DNA from: Ipomoea triloba
Taxonomy: Eukaryota; Streptophyta; Magnoliopsida; Solanales; Convolvulaceae
Direction: 5' to 3'
Assembly: GCF_003576645.1 (NCBI RefSeq)
Contig: NC_044922.1
Location: 16,849,228 to 16,913,227, forward strand
Length of the DNA: 64,000 nt
Positions 46,021 to 58,600 of this stretch are shown in pieces. Numbering within the stretch: position 1 is the stretch's first letter; each line of letters opens with the position of its first letter. The notes under the pieces were generated by a model. That model did not search any database and was not told where the DNA came from. It worked only from the letters and a program-made list of their open reading frames with translations. The translations under genes were made by a program, and so were the position numbers.

Positions 46021-47433
46021 CAAACGATCATGCCATACAGAAGAGGAAGCACGGGACGAGATAAACGCACGGGGACTGTTTTTCGGAATGGGCAGCGTGT
46101 AGAGACCACCGCAACTATTGCCGCGAAGAAGAATTGCCTTGGTTGCTATATCCTTCACAACAAAAAAGGATGGATGAAACTCAAAAAAGACTTTATTATC
46201 TTTTGCAAAGCGTTGCACAGATAAAAGAGAGGAAGACAAACCAGGAACATGTAAAATATCAGACATCCTAAATACTTTAGACGGGGTAGAAAAAGAAGCA
46301 TGACCAGTATGACTAATAAGCAAACCTGTACCATCACCAACTCGAAGAGCATCACCACCAGTGTACTCTTCAGATGTAGAGAGCGCAGCAATATCAGGGG
46401 TCGCGTGATTTGTCGCCCCAGTGTCTGGAATCCAAAGATGTGAGTCAGACACAAGATTCGGCGCATCCTCAGCATATGTTAAATGAGCTTGGAGTCCACG
46501 GCCAATTAAAGAAAAGTAGGCTGGTGCAAGATGGCCATAATTGCCACATAATTGGCATTGAGGCTGCCAATTACCACCACGTCGCCCACGTGACCTGCCA
46601 CCACCATGCGAGCCACGGCCACGCTGCACACCACCGCCCTGCTGCTGCTGCTGGTCGGCGAAAGCAGCACCGCCACGCGACGGAGTCCCACCGCGACGAT
46701 TCGATCCGCCTCGCCAAGACCGCGACCGACCTCCACTACCACGCTGGCCAACAAAAGCCGCAGCTGCAGGGGCTGGAACACCGCCATAGCTATCACCGGT
46801 AGCGAACTCATGCGAGCCAAGGAGATCGGCGAGTTCGGGAAGACGCACCGGCTGACCTCGAACATTCAAAGAGGCTACGAAGAGTGATATTCTGGAAGTA
46901 AACCCCTGAAAATATACATATTTTGATCCTCCAAAGGAACCGCACGGCCAGCAAGAGCTAGATCTTCCACCATAACTTGCGCACGAGCAATGTAGTCGAC
47001 GGCGGAGGCATCACCTTGGCGTATTGTTTGCAGCTGTCCAAGAATATGCATAATCCGAGCTTGACTGGAAGAGGCGAGAGCCTGCTCAAGCGCCAACCAG
47101 AGATCACGCGACGTAGTGCAACCAATTGCGAGGTACATGACTTCCGACGAAAGTGAAGAGATTAACATGCTAAGGACCGCCTGATCTTGGCGCACCCATG
47201 GAGCATGCAGCGGGTTGGGTAGAGCAGCAACAGCGGAGGAGCCTTCAGAAACGGGAAGAAAACGATTAGGGCAAGAGTTCGTGCCATCAACGAAACCCAT
47301 GAGGTCGTGCCCACGAAGAAACGGAATAACCTGCGTCCTCCAAAACAATAAATTCTTGTTCGTTAGCTTAATGCTAACATAGTGATGCGCAGCAGACAGA
47401 GAAGCAGCTGCTGAAGAAACCGCAGAAGAAATA

Positions 47434-50315
47434 TGTAACACCCCAATTTTTCACATCTAGGATTTATTACGAAATCCCTAATAGTATACATCACAGCGGA
47501 AGCTAATAATTCAAAAAGCAGAAAACTGGGTGTTACCGCCACGCTTAGGTATCTCTCCTATACCCAAACGCACAGGCTAAACTTACAACATCAAAATACA
47601 TCCAAAGTCCAACTTAATACAAGTGGACATAATTCTTCCAAGGTGGCTATTCTAGGATCTCAACCTCAACCTCCATCCTATTTGGAGCTCATCGGCTACC
47701 TGAGCATACCCACGCTAGACTTCATCTGATAAGGTACACAATGAAGTGCAGTTAGCGCGACGGCTAAGTAAGGAGATCCAAGGTCACTTGAAAATAAACA
47801 AAGGTTTTCAAAAATAATTATCAATAATAATAAGGTAAGGTAACATTACCCAACAGTCGCAATCAACCTGCAAACATTCTAACAACAAGCAGTTTCACTT
47901 TATTTCAGTAATTCAAGCATATAACACAGTCATTGATTCACCCGATGGTTAGCTCTCACACATCACTCGTGGTACACAATTCTCGCCTTACTCATAAGTG
48001 GGGTACGAAACACATCCACTGTTAGTTATCGGTGGGGTACACAACACATCCACCTTTAATTCACGGTGGGGTACGAAACACATCCACCTTTCAGCTCTCG
48101 CGTGGGGTACAAAACACATCCACGTTTAATTCACGGTGGGGTACGAAACACATCCACCTTTCATTCACGAGTGGGGTACGAAACACATCCACTATTAGAT
48201 CTCGGTGGGGTACACAACACATCCACCTTTCCAACTCTCACGTGGGGTACGAAACACATCCACTATTAGATCTCGGTGGGGTACACAACACATCCACCTT
48301 TCCAACTCTCACGTGGGGTACGAAACACATCCACCTTTAATTCACGAGTGGGGTACGAAACACATCCACTATTAGATCTCGGTGGGGTACACAACACATC
48401 CACCTTTCCAACTCTCCCGTGGGGTACGAAACACATCCACCTTTAACTCACGACTGGGGTACGAAACACATCCACTATTAGATCGCGGTGGGGTACACAA
48501 CACATCCACCTTTCCAACTCTCCCGTGGGGTACGAAACACATCCACCTTTAACTCACGACTGGGGTACGAAACACATCCACTATTAGATCGCGGTGGGGT
48601 ACACAACACATCCACCTTTCCAACTCTCCCGTGGGGTACGAAACACATCCACCTTTAATTCATCACACGACTCCATCACCAATAACTCACTCAGATATAT
48701 TTTCCCAACCCGCATGCTTAGGTTAGTATTAGTCACGTCACAGAAAATCAAGTATAGAGTCATAATAATTTTCAAAATATAATTATTTTCCATGTTAATA
48801 TAATGCACAAAAATAATATTTGTCAAAATTGTTTCTAACCATTCTTTTTCAGAAAATTTCAGCTTGGCGCAGTCCGAAAGATTGAGCCGGTAAAAATAGT
48901 TCCCGAACTCTTTTTCACTTGAAATTTTTATGGTAGGACCCTAACTCATAGTACTTGATGTCCATAAAAAGTTTTGGTCATATAGGTCCACGAATTAACA
49001 CAGAAAATTACCTTTTTGCCCTTGGTCCGAAATATTCTTCTCACTGGACCAGTTTTGGAGAAATGAGCAAAACCATACTTACACTACTCCGATCATTATG
49101 AAATTTTATATGTAGGTTCTAAACGTGTTGATCTACATGTCTACAAAATTTGGAGTCAAAATGCCTTACCAATTTTTCCCAATAATTTTCGAAAGTCACT
49201 GCTGGAAACTAGTTTGGTTTTTACTCAATAATTTCACAAGTATAAATTTATATGGGCATGAATACAACCTATACATGCATAAAATAGCTATAACATGTAT
49301 ATTAGAATTTACCAAAAATCAAAGTAAGGATTTTTGAAGCCAATTTATAGATCCATAACATAACACATAATCATCACGTAAAAATTCCTAACCGTATAAT
49401 TTCCTAGCAATTGTTTATATTCAAGTGATTGAGCCAACTTAAGGGATTCCTTACCTCAATAGAAGCTTTTAAACCAAAGTAGTTGCTAGCTCCTTTCTTG
49501 AATTCAAAGACCTTAAGAATATTATCACAATAACGATATTTTCATGCACTAAACATCAACACATGAATTCTAGAGATGATTTAATCCAACAAGGTTTAGG
49601 ATCTTACTTACACTTAATCCTTGAGTGAGAAAAATATTTTGGAGCTCCTTGATCACAATGGAAGACTAAAATTATTTCTCCTCTTCTTTCTCTAAGGGTG
49701 TTATACGAAAATGAGAGGGAGATAGGTGATCTTGGTGTGATTTTGTTCTTGATCTACAAGCAACAAGTGCAACCTCATTAATGCCACATTAATTGCCCAA
49801 TCTTAGTCTAGATTCACTTGCCACATGTCAACACCCCATGGAGTCCTTACAAGATCTCAAATCTAATTTGCCAGTTTATGCTTAAATCAGATGAATGTTC
49901 GGAGGATTATAACTTAATTCGGGAAAATTCTAACACCAAAATTATCGTAAAAATATTCCCGTCACAAATCACCAATTTTGGGAATTTTTCGGTGTCCCAC
50001 TAAATTTAGGTACAGAGTCCGTAACAATTTATCCCTTACAGTCCATTGGAAGTTTTTCTTGAACTAACTAGAAATTCAGGCTTAATCGCATGATATTTAA
50101 TAATCCCAATTCTAGAAAATTCGAACTGAATCTATATCCTTAAAGTTTTCTCGGTTCGTGACAGGTACGTAGTTCGCAGCTTATCGATAACTAATCCTTA
50201 AGAGAAAAATTATTTCGAGCACCGAACAGTCTTCTCTTAAATGTCATAGCCCAAAAAAAAATTTTATAACGATATCCTCGAATCTTAACTTTGTCGGAAA
50301 AACCGAGGGGTTACA
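47434..50315. mobile_element. Solo LTR-like insertion (2.9 kb) in the copia gag
   Basis: Starts TGTAACACCCC and ends GGGGTTACA, with the 5-bp duplication AAATA at 47429-47433 and 50316-50320. TG...CA ends and a 5-bp duplication fit an LTR, and the great length suggests a large-LTR gypsy lineage. It has no coding region. It contains a minisatellite at 48000-48661. It must be younger than the copia insertion. Without an internal region the family cannot be assigned, and strand is undetermined. Confidence 0.75.
48000..48661. repeat. Minisatellite, about 19 units of 34-37 bp
   Basis: Each unit has 'gtggggtacgaaacacatcc' or the variant 'ggggtacacaacacatcc', then 'ac' and a variable tail (tttaattcacg, tattagatctcg, tttccaactctcac). 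From about 48370 the units form a three-unit higher-order repeat of about 104 bp. Open frames across it reflect the repeat and are not genes. Confidence 0.95.
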
Positions 50316-50690
50316 AAATAGCTGCATCAGAAACGGTCCGTTCGGAAGAATTAACAGAGCCGTCAGCCATTGGAAAATAAACCTAGGCTAGCTGATACTA
50401 GATGAGAACTGAATATTGTATTGATTCAATTGAACAATTACAATGATGAGGAATAGGAGATATATATACAAGGGGAGTCTCAGGTAGAGTAGAATAGCTA
50501 GTCCTAACGTGACTCAAACTCAGAGAGTCCTAATAGGGAGAATCTTGAGCCGAGTATTTCTTCTTTATATACAACGGCACCTCTGCATAATCAGCTAAAG
50601 ATTGAGCCGAGTTAAAATACCCACGAATGTTAAGAACTCCATGGCAACGAATTGAAGACTGAAATGGCATGAGGTTAGTTCCACATAACG

Positions 50691-52240
50691 TTAGATATTC
50701 ACTTTCAAATATTTAATTTAATTTCTATAAAATCAAAGCCTTCAAAACAAATAAAACACTGCCGGCCAATCATGCAATAGATTATCTATTTACGTAAACA
50801 TATTAGTTATTATTGTCTTTAACAAATGGTATTAAAATTTGATTAAACTATTAATCTATTTTAGTAAATAGTTATTAGTTTTTTTTTATTTTAGTTTTAA
50901 TTAAATTTAAAATTTTAAGAATTTGACGGACCCACCATAGCTCACAGGCCTAAGTGAAGTTAGCTAGCCTTTTCTAAGCTCGCTAAATTAGTATACTTTG
51001 GCTAGTTTTAATTTACCTTGTCTTGCCGGTTCACTTTGACAATACTATATAAAATATATGAATAATTCATACCTACTTCTCTCATTAGTCATTACTATAA
51101 AAACAAGTCTTTCCTTTTAAAATGCATATACCATAGTTGTCATTTGACCCATTTTGATTGATGTTTTAAATAACACAAATGCTATTTGTCAAAAAACAGG
51201 CATAGGCTATGTTTGGCAAACCTAGCTGAAATGGTAGCTGAAAGCTGAAAAGTAGCTGAAAGCTGAAAAGCTATAAGCTCGAAGTTGAAATCTGAAGAGC
51301 TGTTAAGCTAGCTGTTATGCTTAAAAGTGTTTGGTAAAATTAGCTTTTTGATAAGTTGATTAATGTAAAAAGACTAAAAAGGGCATTTTCATAAAAGTTA
51401 AATAGTTTTAAATTTAAATAAATTTGTTTACATATTAAAATATAAAATAATGAAATCAATATAATTTAATAAAATATAAATTAAGAACATATATTTGAAA
51501 ATATATAAAGTAAAACAAGATGTTTATAATTCATAAAATTAGTTCATACAAAAATTATTGTTCAAACACAAATATCAAATTAAAATTACAACGAAACATA
51601 TTGAAGAAAAAATGCCAAAAGAGTTTTAATTGGGAGGGATAAATGATGTCATTTATATAAAATAATAAGGATAAAGATGGAAAAAAGTTAAAAAGCTACT
51701 AGCTTATTTTTGAAAAGCTACCTGAAGTAGCGTTTCAAAATAAGCTCTTATTTTAAGCTACTAGCTTATTTTGAGAACATTACCAAACAAAGCTTATAGC
51801 TTAGAATTAGTAGCTTAAAATAAGCTATAAGCTCTTAAATAAGCTCTGCCAAACACAGCCATAGAAATTTACGTACGTTCCTTGTATTCATTGGTGTATA
51901 AGTTATCAAATCATATATACTATAAATTAATCAAACAAAAGAATGTTAGAGCATGTTTTAGGGCATCGACCATGACAATGCTAATGTTAATTAATTGTAT
52001 TCTTTTTCACAATGAAGCTTACCATATAATGGTCTTGGGAATTTCATGACAAGTTGGAGACGGGTGGTCTCGAGTTTAGGTTTGCTTTCTTTTGTTATTT
52101 GTAGATTGTCATATTTTATCATTTGGGAGTTATGGAAGCATACGAACGAGTGCATGCGTGGTCGGGAGTCACCTAGCATCCCTAGGTGCGTAACCAAGGT
52201 GTGACTTTTGTTATGGGGTTGCATGCTCGGGGTTTGTGGT
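50691..52240. repeat. Upstream flank of S28 pseudogene D (paralogue of 12076-12935)
   Basis: Non-coding flank shared with the first block. It differs by a 654-bp insert at 51206-51859 and about 60 bases at 51905-51965. Confidence 0.75.
51206..51859. mobile_element. MITE-like element of the 'tgtttggca' type
   Basis: The insert begins GCTATGTTTGGCAAACC, and its right end is the inverted counterpart TGCCAAACACAGC. The empty site is visible at about 12605 in the paralogous flank. CATAG is present on both sides (51201-51205, 51860-51864). The interior is full of inverted 'agcttat' and 'tagctgaa' repeats. It is probably a non-autonomous DNA transposon; the superfamily is uncertain because the duplication is short. 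Confidence 0.7.
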
Positions 52241-53525
52241 ATAACCCATGGCCAAAAATAGAAATCTCAAGTTGTGATGTCTGAAACTATATTCTAGTGA
52301 GTTATGAATCAAATTACTCTGAATTAACTGTCAGGATTTTACTATGAGATCAGACCTGAATTCTTGTATTTAGTCCATGATCATGCAAAGTACATAAAGT
52401 GTAGAAAATAAGTGTGACAAGCCTAGATCAATATTAATTTACTGGCATGATTAAGTACAACAAACACAAAACATTTATACAACAAGATCATCACCTCCCA
52501 ATATCCATTGATGTTGTTCAAAAGTACTGCTTGAAATTGATACACTTGAGTTATGTTCCTCAAGCCACAGGATCCCTCATGTCTTGATACAAGTGAAACT
52601 TCGGTTGCTTTAGGCTCCCGTCTGATCAATTCAAGCAGACATCATCCTCCAGGTTAGACTGAAGTCCCTTTTTCGAAGAATTTCATTGAGTACATTTTTG
52701 CACTAGTCTTTTTCTCTCAATTTCGGCTATCTTCTGCACCCCTCTAAACCCTCTATATTTTTCATTGTATACTTCTAAAGCCCTAACACATACAAGACAA
52801 CTTCTTTCCATATACAAGATGAGTATACCAACACTAGAAAGGAACTACACAAGAAACTGAAGATATAGAAACTGTTCAAAATATAGCAACACAAATATTT
52901 TGATAATAATTACAGTCAGAAAGCTAACATGATGAGTCATCACCGCAACTGTAACCGTAGCTATGGTCGTCCGTAGAATGTTATTGTGCAACAACTTTGT
53001 CTTCTAAGCTCGATCTCTTTTTTTTTTTCTTTTTTTTTTCTTTTTTACTAATGAAACGTATGAATTCAAAGAAGTTATACTTAATTTTCTAATATCCTTT
53101 TAATTTTCTATGATTTAAAGGATTTAAATCCAATATTGAGTTATCAAAAGTATATGAGTTGATTCCAAGAATGGTCCCTTGAGTATTGACATTTATCAAT
53201 TTTTATTTTTGACTTTTAATTGGACCATAAATGATTCATTGACTATTGATATTTATCAATTTTCATCTTCGATTTTCAATTTGACCATAAATGGCCCATT
53301 GACTATTGATTTTGTTTGAAATTTGGTCATCCAGTTAAGTATCCATTTAGTGAACATTAAGTTTAAGGATAATAATGTAAAAATTAACTTCTTGTTGAGA
53401 TGAACAAGTACAAAATTAGATTCATAAACTTAATATATTTCATCATTAGTGAGAATGTGAAAAGTAAAAAATTTGCATTAGTATCTTTAAATTTAATGTT
53501 ATTTTAACTAGAATTTAATGTTTAT
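52241..53525. other. Intergenic DNA, no gene established
   Basis: A minus-strand frame at 52423-52629 (68 residues, containing EPKATEVSLVSRHEGSCGL) could be a 3' end of something, but no family is recognised and no exons are found around it. A T-rich run lies at about 53018-53046. At 53165-53330 a unit of about 65 bp containing 'cattgactattgat' and 'ttaccaatt'-like sequence is repeated about three times imperfectly. Confidence 0.35.
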
Positions 53526-54580
53526 TATTTTTTGGGTAAAAGGTAAATATGTATTCCCAAAGGAATGGGTCAAAAACCCTGACCTTATGATGTAATTACA
53601 AATACGCGGGGTATAACCCGACCCAAACTTGGGTGATCAAACGCATTGCACCAAGGCAATTAAAAATGGCAGACCATCCACTGGGTTGAACTCCAAGCAA
53701 GCCCCAAACGGCCCAAAGCAAATCTGCCAAAATAAAGTCCATGCTAGGACCGTTGGCCCAAAAGCTACAAACAAATCTAATGGGTCAAATACAAAATCCC
53801 TACTACAATGCAAAAAATATGAGATGCAAAGCAAAGTCAAAATTTGACTTGAAAATCATTTAAAGCCTTGTCTGCCACACAAGGAAAAAGCTGATGCATC
53901 TACTCCATATTGAGCCACGTGCACTGATTTGACTTTATTGACCATGAGTTCTCCATCCCTTCCTTCCGATGACCAACTCGGCGGAGAAGAATAGAGACCA
54001 GCAAAACTGATGACTGCAAAAGAAAGGCCATTGCTGCAGGTGAAGATGGAGAAAAAATTTCCGTCTTACAGCCGGCAAACCAAAATGAAATCTTAAGACA
54101 AATTAAAGCAAAACTAAGAATCTCCCGTCAAACCATTACAGTATCTCGGAAAATTCAACACAATCGCCTGAAAATCAGGATAAACGCCGGTGAACATCTG
54201 TCACTGCCTTCTTGTAAATAGCAAGAGACCCATACCAGAGATAGGGAAGCAACGTACGTAGAAACACACTGGTTCAAGGTGCAGAAAACCACCAAAAAAC
54301 GCCATGAAAGTCCCCGGAAATATAACAAATCAGCCCTAGACCTCTAAAAGAGATCACGCCGGAGATACTTACCCAATCCAAACTCCGGCATTTTTCCTAT
54401 TCTCTCAGCTTTAATTTGCTGTAAAACTGCAAAACGGCGGAAGGCCCCTCATCCTTCCTAAAACACAGTACAGTACCGGCCACCACGGTGGAGACTCACC
54501 AAACAAGCAAGAAGATGAACACAACTCAGACCGAATACCTTCCTAAAATGCATTATGTCAATGGGAGATGGAAGATTTTT
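53526..54580 (-). mobile_element. Possible non-LTR retrotransposon (LINE-like) fragment
   Basis: On the minus strand the sequence ends 'tttacctttta', then 'cccaaaaaataat', after a 'gggtttttgacccattcc' block. That resembles the 3' end of plant L1 elements. The rest (53600-54560) has higher GC and no intact RT or endonuclease. A short repeat TTTTAACTA occurs on both sides (about 53503 and 54577) and could be a target duplication. The assignment is tentative. Confidence 0.35.
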
Positions 54581-54639
54581 AACTAACGTAGCTTCGTACT
54601 CTTTGATTGATTAGATACAGAGGAATACGTGAATCAGAG

Positions 54640-55310
54640 AACCTTTCCATCCTGTCTATCTCAATAACACTCTTCATGACACGAGAAGAGATCGAGATGG
54701 GTTTCTGATTTCCAAATACAACACCATATCTTGCTTTATCACATATAAAAGCATTTCATTTCTAAAAGCAATTCAAGCACCTCATATCATGATCTTTTGC
54801 TCTTAAAATTAAAGCAGATGTTTTAGAGTACCTAGCTAGCTAGCTAGGATGAACCCTTCTGCTCTTACAAATTGGCCTGGCCTACAACCAACTGATATAT
54901 TAAACTCACTCATATTCACAGAAATTTATAAAACAAGAAAATTAATTATATTGTCAAATACAAAAGGCCGGCAGGATACATGCATATATATATAAGAAAT
55001 TATGAATGATTCCTCCACATGCCAATCAATATATATATGTCATTAAGGCACAATTAGTAGTATAGCTTCAGGCACAAAATTAATTAGCTTAGGTTTGCAG
55101 GCAGCATTTTAATCTATGCTTTCCTTGCTTTAATCTAAATCATCATGATAACTGATAACAGATTAGGCATAATTTGTACAACCATGCTTCAATTCATAAA
55201 TATGTCAAAGTCAAGTATATATAGTAGTAACTAACAAAACTATATATGGTGAGACCTTTAGTCTACAATACAACTAACAATAGTCCTCATACATCGCGCA
55301 TATATATGTA
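54640..55310. repeat. 3' flank of the S28 gene, partly duplicated at 62650-62890
   Basis: 'aaagcatttcatttctaaaa', 'gttttagagtacctagctag' and 'ctaggatgaacccttct' recur at 62720-62850. The right-hand copy continues directly with 'agtccacaatacaactaaca', which is at about 55260 here. It is non-coding. Confidence 0.75.
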
Positions 55311-55520
55311 ACATGCGATCTAATATGCCCTTATATATATCATTTGAAGGATTGTTTGCAAAAGAAGAAGAATCCCCAATTCAAGTAGTTTAATTTCATG
55401 CTTTACATGCCTCCTGATCTGATTGGCAATTTTTTAGGCCCCCGTCCAGATAATGATGCAGTACGTACGTGTTTTCACAATAATAAGCTTCTGGCCTGGA
55501 TTTTGTTTACTAATTTTTCC

Positions 55521-55604
55521 CATCCATGAAATAGAAGAAATTTCCTCCTTTAGGTGAACCCCCATCCATGAAATAGAAGAAATTTCCTCCTTTAGGTGAA
55601 CCAT
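55521..55604. repeat. Tandem duplication of 42 bp
   Basis: 'cccatccatgaaatagaag' through 'tcctcctttaggtgaacc' is present twice in succession, just beyond the S28 stop codon. Confidence 0.9.
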
Positions 55605-55638
55605 ATATGGGAGTAGAAGGCTCTGTTCTTTAGGTGAA

Positions 55639-58600
55639 TCAAAGGCACATTCCCAGCGTTACGAATATTACAACGGTCCAAATTAAGGCTCCAATTTTTA
55701 TTGGGACGGCCTTGTTCTTGATGGCTCGAAGGTTAGCATAATACTTGGTTATCCAACCTTGTATTATTTTAACCTCCTTCTTTCGTTGGTTGGTTAACCA
55801 TGCTGGATCCGTAGCTCTTTCCCCAAGTATGTCCAAACAATGAGAGCCTACAAAAATTGTCAAATTATATATATTTTGATAGTATTTATTAGTACAAGAA
55901 TACATATATACATATATATATTCAGTACGAAAGCGATAAATGCTGATCCACAATATGTATATACATATTGATGAACATACCATTTTGGGTATAAACCGCA
56001 AGGATAGTATCCGATATGTCTTCCAAAACTCTGTCAATCCATAAAGACAAGGAAGCTAAGCAAATAGAATAACATAAAATAGGGACGCTATAATTTGTTT
56101 TTTAAAGAGTTTAACATAAAATAGGGACGCTATAATTTGTTTTTTAAAGAGTTAATTCCACTAGATGTCCATTGCCTTTTGTGACAATTCCAAATTTAGT
56201 ACAAGACTATCTTTTTTTGCCCTTCAACATCTCGGATTATTATTTTTTGTACTAAAAAGACTAAAAGAGTTAATAGGAAAAGTCATGATAAGACTAAAAG
56301 TGTCTAAAAATAATAGTCTAGAATATTAAATGACAAAAACTATAGTGTAGGAATAAATTTGAAATTGTCACCAAATACAAAGTACTCCGGTAGAATGAAC
56401 TCTTGTTTATAAATTAAAAAGATTAGTGTGAGACTTTAGATTACCCAGCACGGCTGTAGGGGTCTCTCCCGCCGTTCGAAAATATGATGTTACTCCCAAA
56501 ATTACGGAGAACTAATTTAATATCCTGCAATTTTAAGTTGTCATATAATAATATAAATTAACGCTAGCTAGCTCATATGCATACATGAAGAAATTTAGAT
56601 GCTGCATATATTCCAATGCAAGTATGCAACCATGCCAAAAAAAAAAAAAAAAAGTCGAAGAACATACTTGTCCTCCGAAATATGTCGTGACCCAATGGGG
56701 TCGAGGGGGAACACCGAAAGCACTAATGCAAGATTGGGAATATTGCTCCAGATTGAAAGGAGCGGGATCGAACATGGAGTCATTTCCTTTCGCTATGGGA
56801 AACACCAGTTCACTACAAGTCTACACACCAAAATTGTAAATTGTATAAAGAACATATTGATGTATCACACAATTTATGGAATAACCCATTTAAAAAGATG
56901 GAACAATAGCTAATCAACTGACTATGTGGTTTAGTTTGGCGCCTAAGCCGTGTAGAATTTTGATTATAGTGATAATTTAGGTTGTCCCTCAACACCTATG
57001 CAAAATTTTTAGAACCATGATATTTAATTACAGATTAATTAAAAGTATATATAATATTTTAAAAACAAATATATAATATATTAAGGTGTATGAGAGGCAG
57101 ACAGCTTACTTGCCAACTCCACCCATCATCCCCTCCGGCAGAAATAGTATAGAAAGATTGATTCCCTTCTATGGCGGAAACAGTATAGCAGGATTGATTC
57201 CCTGAAATGGCGACAACACCAGCTTGTATCCGGTCAAGAATATCAGCCCCTTTGGGCGCGCCATCTATACCGCCGCACACCACCCTCACTGGCTGTTGGG
57301 CCGGCGTGTCATATTGAGAGGCCGCACAATACATCCTATCCAAGTAATTCTTTAGCTCCAACGCCGAGTTTAAATCCCTGAACATCAACGCCCACATGGT
57401 AAAAGCTTTAAACAAACAAATTGAAGGGTATTGAAAGCTAGATTGGAAATTTGCACAAACTCACTGTACTAATGCAACACACACATATATATATAGATAG
57501 ATGCATACTTTGTATATATAATTCAAAACATATACATCATATCCACAGTTAGATTTTTGTCTAACACTCTTTTAATCGAGGTTCTCATAACTTACTGACA
57601 AAAATTAAACTTGCGACTAAGAATGGAGAGGCCGTTTGGCTGGGAAGCAATTGTGTCAATAATCGACCATGATTGCTTTATTGTTTGATAGCAGGTGTCA
57701 CTAACTTCCTGCAATCAACATTCATAAAATTCAAGCTTGCAAAAATCAACATATTATAGGATAGGACGGAAAGTTTGAGTGCTTACCCTAAAGTCTTTAG
57801 TGACTATGGAATAATATCCATCTTCAGGGGTAATATGATCAAAGTATAAAATAGGGGCAGATGAAGCTAAAGCACCAAGAGCAATGTGTGGATACTTCAA
57901 CCGAAACCACGAAGCAAGCACTTCATGAAATAATACAAAACTCAAACTTTAATTTAATTTTTGCCAAAACCACCAAATTAACTCTAGCTAGAACCAAAAA
58001 AATAAAAATAAAAATATATATATTATAATCTCATACTTACTTCCTCCGTATGATCCTCCAATAACAATTATCGGAGAATCGTGGGCTGATAAACTGGCTT
58101 TTATATATAAAAGCACCTGTGCATAATCCGCCAGTGCTTGCGCGGAGTTGAAATACCCCCGAATTGTATCGTTTATTAGCCCTTCTCCAAACGGTATCGA
58201 TTCTCCGTAAAACCTATGCTGCACGATTACCAGATAAAATGTAGATAATAGTGAGCTCAAAATTTTAATTGAAACTGAACATATTCATTCTTCAATTATT
58301 ACCTCTATGTAGACGAGAAGGGCCTTAAAATGAGGTGTAATATTGGGGAGAAATCCGACGCTCTCAGGATCAAAGTCGATGGGAGATTCAGCGCCGAGCC
58401 ATGCGAAGATAGGGGAGTTGGATTGGGCGCCACCCCAGTACTTGGAGTTCACTATGTATCTCTGTTGGAAGGTGGCATAGCTTTGAGGTGAGATGTGAGA
58501 TGGCGGGATCCCTTTTCTCTTATGTGCATGCATAATTAAGCACCATGCAATGGTTAGTTTTTGTTGAAACTTACTGATTGCATGCATGCATGCATGGGGA

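Larger units (their letters stand above)
46000..50370 (-). pseudogene. Copia gag and protease, split by an insertion
   Basis: The gag ATG is at 50368-50370 (MADGSVNSSERTVSDAA). The frame is interrupted at 50316-50320 and resumes at 47433 with HHYVSIKLTNKNLLFW and the UBN2-type gag domain. A missing base near 46880 shifts into the frame 45967-46869. That frame has a Gly/Arg-rich segment, a zinc knuckle with its last cysteine replaced by Tyr (CQLCGNYGHLAPAY), the protease site WIPDTGATNH and the integrase start WHDRLGHPH. A functional capsid is not possible from this copy. Confidence 0.88.
43241..50535 (-). mobile_element. Ty1/copia element (Ale-like), 7.3 kb with a nested insertion
   Basis: Minus strand. 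The 135-bp LTRs (43241-43375 and 50401-50535) look identical base for base. Flanks are the 5-bp duplication GGGAG (43236-43240 and 50536-50540). The purine tract TTGAGGGGGAG abuts the 3' LTR. The PBS-like TAGTATCAGC abuts the 5' LTR and resembles an initiator-Met site. Without the 2.9-kb insert at 47434-50315 the element is about 4.4 kb, normal for this lineage. Short LTRs and gag type suggest Ale. The coding region is interrupted by several stops and shifts. Confidence 0.93.
41445..50690 (-). pseudogene. S28 Pro-X carboxypeptidase-like pseudogene D
   Basis: Minus-strand exon remnants. Exon 6 is at about 41450-41620 (CSEMVIPIG, PAPFNLQQF), with a one-base deletion and a TAG replacing the conserved Trp. 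Exon 5 is at about 41866-42080 ([10 protein letters not shown]), exon 4 at about 42186-42300 and exon 3 at about 42384-42496 resuming at 43072. Exon 2 is at about 43190-43240 and resumes at 50536-50650. The serine motif reads RGSYGG, sharing the Gly to Arg change with pseudogene A, so the lesion predates the block duplication. A hAT-like element splits exon 3 and a copia element splits exon 2. Exons 1 and 7-9 are not found. Confidence 0.85.

Noticed and set aside
48032..48340. 102-residue open frame with repeated GGVRNTSTF-like motifs
   Set aside because: It is produced by translating the minisatellite; unit lengths vary and no start context or conservation supports a gene.
48000..48661. Regularly spaced repeats resembling a CRISPR array
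   Set aside because: The 'spacers' are themselves a few recurring tails, the units form a higher-order tandem repeat, and the setting is a plant retroelement without cas genes. It is a minisatellite.
52423..52629. Minus-strand 68-residue ORF (EPKATEVSLVSRHEGSCGL) as a gene
   Set aside because: The composition looks protein-like, but I found no upstream exons, domain or paralogue; it is kept only as a remark in the intergenic entry.
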